A DNA stretch of 64,000 nt from Rhizobium sp. Pop5 (GTDB taxonomy: Bacteria > Pseudomonadota > Alphaproteobacteria > Rhizobiales > Rhizobiaceae): contig NZ_CP099399.1 in assembly GCF_024721175.1 (NCBI RefSeq), forward strand, positions 1,798,001 through 1,862,000. The letters are read 5' to 3'. This document shows positions 55,950-64,000 of the stretch, piece after piece; position 1 is the stretch's first letter; each line of letters starts with the position of its first letter. Made by a program: the position numbers and the translations under genes. A model generated the notes under the pieces. It was not told the origin of the DNA and made no database searches. It saw nothing but the letters and a program-made list of their open reading frames with translations.

Positions 55950-56801
55950 TCAGGCAAGCGGCATGTGGATATCCGTCATCAATTCCGTCGGCGGCACATC
56001 GCGCGGATTGTTGAGATATTCTTCGAACATGACCCTGTCCTTCAATTGCCGGCCGGATTTCGGCAGCCATTCGGCAAAGAGCCACTGATAGGACTTCGGC
56101 ATGTTCGCATAGGGCCCCTTGTGACGCAGCACGGCATAATCGCCGCCGTCAATCACGCGCCGCTCGAACGGCGCCTCGGCCGGTACTTCGGCAGCGCCCG
56201 TGACGCAGGCAATCGAGCGCAGCCTTTCCTCCGGCACGACGTCGGGATCGTCGAGATAGACGCCGATCATCCGCATGTCGGGTCTGGCGAGGCCGCGGGC
56301 GTAAAGCGTGCCGAACAGGGTCTCGAAGGCCTTGTCGATCTGCATGTAGGAACCGGTATGGGGAACACCGATCAGCTCGATCGGTCCGATCGCGCGTATG
56401 GTAACGTCTAACATGGCTTTGGTCTTTCCGTTACGTGAGGGTTCGAAGGCTGTGTGGCTTCCCTCTTTCCGGTAGCGGGCCGGCGGCATGCCGTAGACCG
56501 ACCTGAAGATGCGATTGAAGGATTGGAGATTGGGATAGCCTGATCGCTTCGCAATTTCGCTGACGGTAAGCTCCGTACGGACGATCTCGCCCGCCGCGCG
56601 ATGCAGCCTGAGCCGCTTGACGGTGGCCGCCAGCGTCTCGCCATAGATCGCCCGGTAGATCCTGTGCCAGTGATAGCTCGACATGCAGGCGATCTCGGCA
56701 AGGCGCTCCATATCCAGCTCCTCGTCGAGATGGTCGTGAATATAGGCCGAAACCCGTCTCAGACGGCTTTCATAAAGTGCCCATGCCGTTTCGCCATTCA
56801 T
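55950..56801 (-). CDS. AraC regulator with GyrI-like effector domain
   Basis: A 283-residue transcription factor. The N-terminal AraC DNA-binding domain (about 14-115) has two helix-turn-helices, with ERLAEIACMSSYHWHRIYRAI and TVSEIAKRSGYPNLQSFNRIF. The C-terminal GyrI-like domain (about 128-283) resembles SbmC/BmrR ligand-binding folds. Such proteins activate drug efflux or metabolic genes on binding small ligands. Its convergent neighbour is the GST, a possible target, and alaS ends beyond the upstream terminator. Confidence 0.92.
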   Translation of the reverse strand: MNGETAWALYESRLRRVSAYIHDHLDEELDMERLAEIACMSSYHWHRIYRAIYGETLAATVKRLRLHRAAGEIVRTELTVSEIAKRSGYPNLQSFNRIFRSVYGMPPARYRKEGSHTAFEPSRNGKTKAMLDVTIRAIGPIELIGVPHTGSYMQIDKAFETLFGTLYARGLARPDMRMIGVYLDDPDVVPEERLRSIACVTGAAEVPAEAPFERRVIDGGDYAVLRHKGPYANMPKSYQWLFAEWLPKSGRQLKDRVMFEEYLNNPRDVPPTELMTDIHMPLA

Positions 56802-56893
56802 GTCAACGCCTCATGCAAATCGATCGACCGCAGAGAACCATATCCCGATTTGACAAATCCTGCTGATTTGGCCCGGGTCTGAATTGGAAAACG

Positions 56894-56922
56894 AAAAAGG
56901 CGGAGGCCAAGCCTCCGCCTTT
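56894..56922 (-). terminator. Rho-independent terminator of alaS
   Basis: Read on the minus strand, GGCGGAGGC and GCCTCCGCC form a perfect 9-bp stem around a 3-nt loop, followed by TTTTTCGTTTT. It begins about 28 bases after the alaS stop. Confidence 0.85.
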
Positions 56923-56947
56923 CAAAATCTTCCCGTGAACCGGCAGG

Positions 56948-59602
56948 TCAGCCGGCGAGCGCCACGGCAACCGCCTCAATCGCCTCGTCTGCCTTGGCGC
57001 CATCCGGGCCGCCGGCCTGCGCCATGTCGGGACGGCCGCCGCCGCCCTTGCCGCCAAGCGCGGCGGAAGCCACGCGCACCAGATCGACGGCGCTGAAACG
57101 ATCGACGAGATCGGGCGTCACGGCGACGACGGCACTGGCCTTGCCATCATCGGAAACGCCGATCAGCGTCACGACGCCGGAACCGATGCTGGTCTTGCCG
57201 TCATCGGCAAGCCCCTTCAGATCCTTGGGATCGACACCTGATATCGATTTGCCGAGGAACTTGACGCCTGCGACCTCGCGCACGGCATCGGCAGAACCGC
57301 CCTGCCCGCCGCCCATGGCGAGCTTGCGCTTGGCGTCGGCCAGTTCCTTTTCGAGCTTGCGGCGCTCGTCCATCAGCGCTTCGACGCGCGACAGAACTTC
57401 CGAAGGCTGAACTTTCAGCGAAGCGGCAAGCGTCTTCACGCGATCATCCTGCTCGGCGAGATATTCACGCGCCGATTCACCGGTCACCGCTTCGATACGG
57501 CGGACGCCGGCGCCGACGGCGCTTTCGCCGAGGATGCGCACGAGGCCGATCTGACCGGTGGCCGACACATGCGTGCCACCGCAAAGCTCGACCGAGTAAG
57601 GCTTGTTGCTCTTTGCGCCATGAAGGCCTGTGCCCATCGACACGACACGCACTTCATCGCCGTACTTCTCGCCGAACAGCGCCATGGCGCCTTCGGCGAT
57701 GGCGTCGTCGACGCTCATTAGGCGGGTCGTGACAGGCGCGTTCTGCAGCACGATCTCGTTGGCCATCTCTTCGACGACCTTAAGTTCTTCGGCCGACATC
57801 GGCTTCGGATGCGACACGTCGAAGCGCAGGCGCTCGGGCGCGACCAGCGAACCCTTCTGGGCAACATGGGTGCCGAGCACCTCGCGCATCGCCTCGTGCA
57901 GCAGATGGGTTGCAGAATGGTTGGCGCGCAGCCGCGAACGGCGGGCATGATCGACCGTCAGCGCGACGGCGTCACCAGCCTTGATCACGCCTTCGACCAC
58001 AGTTCCGGAATGTACGAAGAGGCCTTCGCCCTTCTTCTGCGTGTCCGTTATCTCGATCTTGCCGTGATCGGAGGAGATCACGCCGGTATCGCCCATCTGG
58101 CCGCCGGACTCGCCATAGAACGGCGTCTGGTTGACGACGATCTGCACCTTGTCGCCGGCCTTGCCCTCAGCCGCAACCGCACCATCCCTAACGATCGCCT
58201 GGACGACGCCTTCGGCGGTCTCCGTGTCGTAGCCCAGGAATTCGGTCGCGCCGTGCTTCTCCTTGAGCTCGAACCAGATGGTTTCAGTTGCCTTCTCGCC
58301 TGAGCCGGCCCAGTGCGAACGGGCCTCGGCCTTCTGGCGCTCCATTGCATCGGTGAAGCCGGAGATATCGACGCCGATTTCGCGGGCGCGCAATGCGTCC
58401 TGCGTCAGGTCGAGCGGGAAGCCGTAGGTGTCGTAGAGCTTGAAGGCGGTCTCGCCATCCAGCATGTCGCCCTTGGAAAGGTCGGCAGTTGCGTCGGACA
58501 GAAGCGACAGACCGCGTTCCAGCGTCTTGCGAAAGCGGTTTTCTTCGAGCTTCAGCGTTTCGGAGATCAGCGCTTCGGCGCGCGTCAGCTCCGGATAGGC
58601 ACGGCCCATCTCCTGCACCAGCGTCGGCAGCAGCTTGTACATCAGCGGCTCCTTGGCGCCGAGAAGCTGGGCGTGGCGCATGGCGCGGCGCATGATGCGG
58701 CGCAGCACATAGCCGCGGCCTTCATTCGACGGCAGGACGCCGTCGGCGATCAGGAACGCGGAAGAACGCAGATGGTCGGCGATGACGCGGTGGCTGGCAC
58801 TACCTTCGGCCTTAACGCCGACGGCATCTTCGATCGTGCCGGTCAGCGTGCGGAACAGGTCAGTGTCGAACACGCTCTGGACGCCCTGCAGAATGCAGGA
58901 AATGCGCTCCAGGCCCATGCCGGTATCGATCGACGGACGCGGCAGCGGGTTGCGGACGCCCGGCTCGATCTGTTCGAACTGCATGAAAACGAGGTTCCAG
59001 AACTCCAGGAACCGGTCGCCGTCCTCTTCCGGAGAGCCGGGAGGGCCACCCCAGACGTTCTCGCCCTGGTCGATGAAGATTTCGGAGCATGGGCCGCAGG
59101 GGCCGGTATCGCCCATCTGCCAGAAATTGTCGGAGGTCGGAATGCGGATGATCTTGTCATCGGAGAAGCCGGCGATCTTCTTCCACAGGGCCGCCGCTTC
59201 CTCGTCCTCGGAATAGACGGTCACCAACAGGCGATGTTTCGGCAGATCGAAACCTTCCGTCACAAGCTTCCAGGCAAGCTCGATCGCATTCTCCTTGAAA
59301 TAGTCGCCAAAGGAGAAGTTGCCGAGCATCTCGAAGAAGGTCAGGTGACGCGCGGTATAGCCGACATTGTCGAGGTCGTTATGTTTGCCACCGGCGCGTA
59401 CGCATTTCTGCGAGGTCGTTGCCGTGGAATAAGGACGCTTTTCCAGGCCGGTGAAGACGTTCTTGAACTGCACCATGCCGGCATTGGTGAACATCAGCGT
59501 CGGGTCGTTACGCGGCACGAGCGGGCTCGAGGAAACGATCTCGTGGCCGTTCTTCTTGAAATAGTCGAGGAAGGTCGACCGGATATCGTTCACGCCGCTC
59601 AT
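56948..59602 (-). CDS. alaS: Alanyl-tRNA synthetase
   Basis: Class II synthetase that charges and proofreads tRNA-Ala. It has 884 residues. The N-terminal [40 protein letters not shown] aminoacylation domain (residues 7-42) is followed by an editing domain with [10 protein letters not shown] and the CGGTH zinc site. A C-terminal oligomerisation region follows. Start [11 protein letters not shown] at 59602. It follows recA on the same strand with a terminator between them. The recA-alaS order is common in alphaproteobacteria. Confidence 0.97.
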   Translation of the reverse strand: MSGVNDIRSTFLDYFKKNGHEIVSSSPLVPRNDPTLMFTNAGMVQFKNVFTGLEKRPYSTATTSQKCVRAGGKHNDLDNVGYTARHLTFFEMLGNFSFGDYFKENAIELAWKLVTEGFDLPKHRLLVTVYSEDEEAAALWKKIAGFSDDKIIRIPTSDNFWQMGDTGPCGPCSEIFIDQGENVWGGPPGSPEEDGDRFLEFWNLVFMQFEQIEPGVRNPLPRPSIDTGMGLERISCILQGVQSVFDTDLFRTLTGTIEDAVGVKAEGSASHRVIADHLRSSAFLIADGVLPSNEGRGYVLRRIMRRAMRHAQLLGAKEPLMYKLLPTLVQEMGRAYPELTRAEALISETLKLEENRFRKTLERGLSLLSDATADLSKGDMLDGETAFKLYDTYGFPLDLTQDALRAREIGVDISGFTDAMERQKAEARSHWAGSGEKATETIWFELKEKHGATEFLGYDTETAEGVVQAIVRDGAVAAEGKAGDKVQIVVNQTPFYGESGGQMGDTGVISSDHGKIEITDTQKKGEGLFVHSGTVVEGVIKAGDAVALTVDHARRSRLRANHSATHLLHEAMREVLGTHVAQKGSLVAPERLRFDVSHPKPMSAEELKVVEEMANEIVLQNAPVTTRLMSVDDAIAEGAMALFGEKYGDEVRVVSMGTGLHGAKSNKPYSVELCGGTHVSATGQIGLVRILGESAVGAGVRRIEAVTGESAREYLAEQDDRVKTLAASLKVQPSEVLSRVEALMDERRKLEKELADAKRKLAMGGGQGGSADAVREVAGVKFLGKSISGVDPKDLKGLADDGKTSIGSGVVTLIGVSDDGKASAVVAVTPDLVDRFSAVDLVRVASAALGGKGGGGRPDMAQAGGPDGAKADEAIEAVAVALAG

Positions 59603-59693
59603 TCTATGCCCTTCAATGCTGCCCTAGGCAGGTAAATCTAAATCCATCGGCTTTTAACGTTCACCTCAGCCACTGTCCAGCCGACAAACAAAA

Positions 59694-59725
59694 CCGGCCA
59701 CATTCTGATCTGAGAATGCGGCCGG
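59694..59725 (-). terminator. Rho-independent terminator of recA
   Basis: On the minus strand CCGGCCGCATTCT pairs with AGAATGTGGCCGG (a G-U wobble in RNA) around CAGATC, giving a 13-bp stem, followed by TTTTGTTTG. It is 43 bases after the recA stop. Confidence 0.85.
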
Positions 59726-59768
59726 CTTTGACTATCACATAGACTGGCAGACGAACTGCGCGCGAAAA

Positions 59769-60857
<1,089 letters not shown>

Positions 60858-60925
60858 TCGATCCACCTTTAGGTTATTGACGCTGCTCAAGCAATGTCGC
60901 CGCTGATGCGAAGTTTGTACCCTAT

Positions 60926-60942
60926 TTGTTCTAGTTTCGCAA
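60926..60942. promoter_or_regulatory. recA: Putative recA operator (TTG-N11-CAA)
   Basis: TTGTTCTAGTTTCGCAA matches the TTG-N11-CAA operator reported for Rhizobium etli recA by mutational work. It lies about 70 bases upstream of the recA ATG. The surrounding sequence is AT-rich. Binding by LexA is inferred from the pattern. Confidence 0.6.
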
Positions 60943-61086
60943 TGGGGTTGCAAATAATTGAAAGAATAAGGTAAAACGGCCTGTGTTCTATTTTTGTTTT
61001 ATCGATGCAAAGCAACGGCTTAGTGTGCTTCGCGCAGTGAATGCGACCGCTTTGGGCTCCGTTCGATTCGCTCTGGGAGTGCAGAA

Positions 61087-62031
61087 ATGAGCGGCAAGAT
61101 TCTTGTTCTCGGCGGCGCCCATATCGATCGTCGGGGCCGCATTGCCGGCGAGACGGCACCAGGCGCCAGCAACCCAGGCACATGGTTCGAGGAACCGGGC
61201 GGCGGCGGTTTCAACGCGGCGCGCAATCTTGCACGGCTCGGCTTCGAGGTGACGATGATTTCGCCGCGCGGCGGTGATCCCATCGGTGAGATGGTCGGCG
61301 AAGCCGCCGATTTTGCCGGCATTGACGACCGGCCTTTCGTCTTCCTCGACCGCAAGACGCCGAGCTATACCGCGATCATCGAGAAGGATGGCAATCTCGT
61401 CATCGCGCTGGCCGACATGGAGCTCTACCGCTTCTTCGTGCCGCGGCGGCTGTCGATCCGCTGGGTGCGCGATGCCTTCGCTGCCACCGATTTCATTCTC
61501 TTCGATGCCAACCTGCCGGAGGAAACGGCAGCCGCGATCGTCGCAAGGGCAAAGGCGCTCCGCAAGCCGGTCGCGGCAATCGCCATTTCGCCGGCCAAGG
61601 TGGTGCGCCTCCTGCCCTGCCTCGATGGCATTGACTATTTATTTCTCAACGAAGCCGAGGCGGCAGCTTTGACCGGCCACCGGCCGGAGGAGGCCGCGGC
61701 CTGGCCGTCCCTGCTCGGTGACATCGGTATCGGCGGCGCGGTTGTCACCCGCGGCCAGCGCGAACTCGTCGCCTTCAAGGACGGGCGCGCGTTTGTCCTG
61801 CAGCCGCCGATCGCAGACACCGTCGCCGATGTCACTGGGGCGGGAGACGCTATGGCATCGGGTACGCTCTCGGCCCTCATGCTTGGCCACCCGCTCGAGG
61901 AGGCCGTCCGCCATGGCGCAGCCGCAGCGGCCCTCACCGTCCAGTCACGGCATGCCGTGAACGAAAATCTTTCGCCCGAATTGCTCCGCGACATGCTTTC
62001 GCTTGTCCCGGCGGCAAGAATTCTGCAATGA
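61087..62031 (+). CDS. psuK: PfkB-family sugar kinase, probable pseudouridine kinase
   Basis: A 314-residue PfkB kinase. The N-terminal GGAHIDRRG and GGGGFNAARNLARLG are sugar-binding signatures. The C-terminal DVTGAGDAMASG contains the catalytic aspartate (about D256). It is followed 30 bp later by psuG, whose product uses pseudouridine 5'-phosphate, so the substrate is most likely pseudouridine. It is divergent from recA. The assignment depends on the neighbour. Confidence 0.88.
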   Translation: MSGKILVLGGAHIDRRGRIAGETAPGASNPGTWFEEPGGGGFNAARNLARLGFEVTMISPRGGDPIGEMVGEAADFAGIDDRPFVFLDRKTPSYTAIIEKDGNLVIALADMELYRFFVPRRLSIRWVRDAFAATDFILFDANLPEETAAAIVARAKALRKPVAAIAISPAKVVRLLPCLDGIDYLFLNEAEAAALTGHRPEEAAAWPSLLGDIGIGGAVVTRGQRELVAFKDGRAFVLQPPIADTVADVTGAGDAMASGTLSALMLGHPLEEAVRHGAAAAALTVQSRHAVNENLSPELLRDMLSLVPAARILQ

Positions 62032-62061
62032 AGCGGCAACATCGATAAACGGATACGGATC

Positions 62062-62988
62062 ATGACCAAACCCCTCTCGCCCCTGCTGCCCATTTCCTAC
62101 TCGAAGGAAGTGGCCGCCGCCAAGCAGCGCGGCGCCCCGATCGTGGCGCTCGAATCGACCATCATCACCCACGGCATGCCCTATCCCGGCAATATCGAGA
62201 TGGCCCGCAGCGTCGAGGCGATCATCCGCGAACAGGGTGCGGTGCCGGCAACGATCGCCGTCATCCACGGCACGCTGCATGTCGGCCTTGAATCCGCCGA
62301 ACTGGAGCAGCTTGCCAAGGCAACCGAGGTGATGAAAGTGTCGCGCGCCGATCTCGCATTCGCGATCGCCGAGCGCCGCACCGGCGCCACCACGGTCGCG
62401 GCAACGATGATTGCGGCGGCCCGCGCCGGTATCCGCGTCTTTGCCACAGGCGGCATCGGCGGCGTGCATCGCGGTGCCGAGGAGAGCTTCGATATATCAG
62501 CCGATCTGGAGGAACTGGCGCGCACCGGCGTCATCGTCGTCTGCGCCGGCGCCAAGGCGATCCTCGACATTCCGAAGACGCTCGAAGTGCTGGAAACCCG
62601 CGGCGTGCCTGTCGTCACCTATGAGAGCGAGGAATTCCCGGCCTTCTGGTCGCGCTCCTCCGGCATACCAAGCCCGCTGTCGCTGAATAGCCCGGCGGCA
62701 ATCGCCAATTTCCAGACGGTGCGCGAACAGCTCGGCATCGACGGCGGCATGCTCGTCGCCAACCCGGTGCCCGAGGCCGACGAGATCGCCCGCGAAGAGA
62801 TGGAGATCTATATCGAACGGGCGCTTGACAGCGCCGAACGCGATGAAATCACCGGCAAGGCTGTGACGCCCTATCTGCTCTCGACCATCTTCGACCTGAC
62901 GGACGGCCAGAGCCTGAAGACGAACATTGCGCTGGTGGAGAATAATGCGCGGCTTGCGGCGGAGATTGCGGTTGCGTTGGGTGAGTAA
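62062..62988 (+). CDS. psuG: Pseudouridine-5'-phosphate glycosidase
   Basis: Splits pseudouridine 5'-phosphate into uracil and ribose 5-phosphate. It has 308 residues. The family text ALESTIITHGMPYPGN starts at about residue 29, and ATGGIGGVHRGAEES is also characteristic. With psuK it makes a complete pathway that recovers pseudouridine from RNA turnover. A short hairpin at 62996 follows. Confidence 0.96.
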   Translation: MTKPLSPLLPISYSKEVAAAKQRGAPIVALESTIITHGMPYPGNIEMARSVEAIIREQGAVPATIAVIHGTLHVGLESAELEQLAKATEVMKVSRADLAFAIAERRTGATTVAATMIAAARAGIRVFATGGIGGVHRGAEESFDISADLEELARTGVIVVCAGAKAILDIPKTLEVLETRGVPVVTYESEEFPAFWSRSSGIPSPLSLNSPAAIANFQTVREQLGIDGGMLVANPVPEADEIAREEMEIYIERALDSAERDEITGKAVTPYLLSTIFDLTDGQSLKTNIALVENNARLAAEIAVALGE

Positions 62989-62995
62989 TTTTTGA

Positions 62996-63021
62996 GGGCG
63001 GGCTAGTTCCGCCCTGTCTTT
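62996..63021 (+). terminator. Probable terminator of psuK-psuG
   Basis: GGGCGG (62996-63001) pairs with CCGCCC (63009-63014) around a 7-nt loop, followed by TGTCTTT. It starts 7 bases after the psuG stop. The stem is short. Confidence 0.55.
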
Positions 63022-63040
63022 ACCGGATTGCAGTGGGGTC

Positions 63041-63214
63041 ACCCCCCTCTGCCCTGCCGGGCATCTCCCCCACAGGTGGGGAGATCGACAAGAGGCGTGC
63101 TCCTCCACATCTCTCCTGTTTCGCTGAATTGCAATGCTGATCGTTGGGGAAAGCCGCTGCGCCCAGCCGATCTCCCTCCTTGTGGGGGAGATGCCCGGCA
63201 GGGCAGAGGGGGGT
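63041..63214. repeat. RIME-like intergenic inverted-repeat element
   Basis: A 31-bp sequence at 63041-63071 is repeated as a perfect reverse complement at 63184-63214. Each arm carries CCCTGCCGGGCATCTCCCCC in one orientation. The interior contains further CTCCCCC/GGGGAG palindromes. Such elements (RIME) are known from Rhizobium and Sinorhizobium intergenic regions. The exact subfamily and unit borders are not decided here. Confidence 0.75.
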
Positions 63215-63252
63215 GCTGCACGGCACAGCGTGCCCTCCGACAGCCACTTCCC

Positions 63253-64000
63253 TCACCCGTCCAGCGTCTCCTTCACCACCACCGCCAGCTGCTTCAGCGA
63301 AAACGGCTTCGGCAAAAATCCGAACTTCAGAATCCGGCGGCAAATTGCGGGCAAAGGCGTCTTCGGCGTAGCCCGACACGAAGATGAATTTCAGGTCGGG
63401 ATAGGTCTTGCGCAGCTCACCCAACAGCGTCGGGCCATCCATTTCGGGCATGACGACGTCGGAAACGACGATGTCGACCTTGCCTTCAAGCTCTTCCATG
63501 ATGCTGAGCGCCTCGACGCCCGAGCCCGCCTCGTGCACGGTATAGCCGCGCGTTTCCAGCATACGCTTGCCGCCGCGCCGCACGGCCTCCTCGTCCTCGA
63601 CGAGAAGGATGACGGCCGATCCCGTCAGGTCCTCCGGCTGCTGCGCTGCCGGCGCCTCGGGCTGCATGCCGACCTCGGCGATGGCGCTATCAATCGCTCC
63701 CGCCTCGGCGGCAACCGCCGGCTCCGGAATATGGCGCGGCAGGAAGACGCGGAAGGTCGTGCCTTTTCCGACTTCGGACTCCGGCTGGATGTAGCCGCCC
63801 GACTGCTTGACGATGCCGTAGACCATGGCGAGGCCGAGGCCCGTGCCCTTGCCGACGTCCTTGGTGGTGAAGAAGGGCTCGAAGATCTTGTCCATGATCT
63901 CGGGCGCGATACCCGTGCCGTTATCGGCGACCTCGACCAGCACCATGTCTTCGGCCGGCATGTAGGAATAGTTGAAGGCGGCGACGTCGGCAGCAGTGAG
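63253..64000 (-). pseudogene. cckA: CckA hybrid histidine kinase, C-terminal part, apparent frameshift
   Basis: CckA starts the CckA-ChpT-CtrA phosphorelay that controls the alphaproteobacterial cell cycle. The frame enters from the right edge in the ATPase domain, with [14 protein letters not shown] and [19 protein letters not shown] receiver domain follows, with the acidic VEDEEAV and the phospho-acceptor in IVVSDVVMPEMDG. After FARNLPPDS the reading frame changes to a non-homologous tail. Deleting one base near 63329 restores KFGFLPKPFSLKQ and then LAVVVKETLDG, stopping at the TGA at 63253-63255. As written, the frame runs on to 63020 through the repeat. A real mutation or a sequence error is possible; this gene is essential in several relatives, so error is the first suspicion. 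Confidence 0.75.

Noticed and set aside
58313..59635. A 440-residue plus-strand frame opposite alaS
   Set aside because: Antisense shadow of alaS with no family features.

Overview
The window is an ordinary-looking, GC-rich stretch of core chromosome from an alphaproteobacterium. It is almost certainly Rhizobiaceae and most likely Rhizobium of the etli/leguminosarum group. The grounds are the gene families (CckA, BolA/GrxD, DUF1127, MocR, a suf operon led by a NifS-like gene), an Irr-type ICE box beside a RirA-type IRO box upstream of suf, a TTG-N11-CAA recA operator of the type described in R. etli, and a RIME-like intergenic palindrome. I saw no phage, transposase, CRISPR array, rRNA or tRNA gene. 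Genes fill nearly everything, and no gene-free stretch exceeds about 300 bases; the longest are 28468-28717 and 62989-63252.

Layout. 1-2465: start of the suf iron-sulfur operon (sufS-type desulfurase, then sufB running off the left edge) with an iron-control region shared with a divergent alpha/beta hydrolase. 2466-9677: acyltransferase, anmK with a coupled GNAT gene, tyrS, a small secreted protein and a GH13 enzyme. 9693-18875: giant YhdP/AsmA-like protein, bcp coupled to a DUF455 gene, M23 peptidase, RhlE-type helicase, Nudix, TfoX-N and flavin reductase. 19055-22089: periplasmic binding protein, rpe, DUF2259 and a membrane protein. 22232-36557: purine region (purB; purC-purS-kptA-purQ; purL-bolA), separated by envelope proteins, a hydrolase, a GGDEF-EAL protein, a lipoprotein, DUF1127, a MocR regulator and a PagL-like deacylase. 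36592-39587: hydrolase, basic protein and diheme cytochrome between bolA and grxD.

39688-46452: two tandem Bcr/CflA-type MFS pumps, a GNAT gene, and a minus-strand group ttcA plus two inositol-phosphatase paralogues, then glsA. 46525-53276: rpsD, a HerA-like ATPase, murI-trmJ-FUSC and a secreted DUF3828-like protein. 53464-60857: icd, GNAT, GST, AraC/GyrI regulator, alaS and recA. 61087-62988: psuK-psuG. 63041-63214: RIME-like inverted repeat. The right edge holds the 3' end of cckA, which carries an apparent +1 frameshift.

The genes mostly act as independent housekeeping units. Linked sets are suf (Fe-S assembly), purS-purQ-purL (the three-part FGAM synthase), bolA/grxD (Fe-S trafficking), murI with trmJ, and psuK-psuG (pseudouridine breakdown). 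I found no convincing new multi-gene system. The items most worth checking are the RNA 2'-phosphotransferase gene kptA lodged in the pur operon, the double iron-control region upstream of suf, the cckA frameshift, and the short basic protein and uncharacterised membrane hydrolase that separate bolA from grxD.
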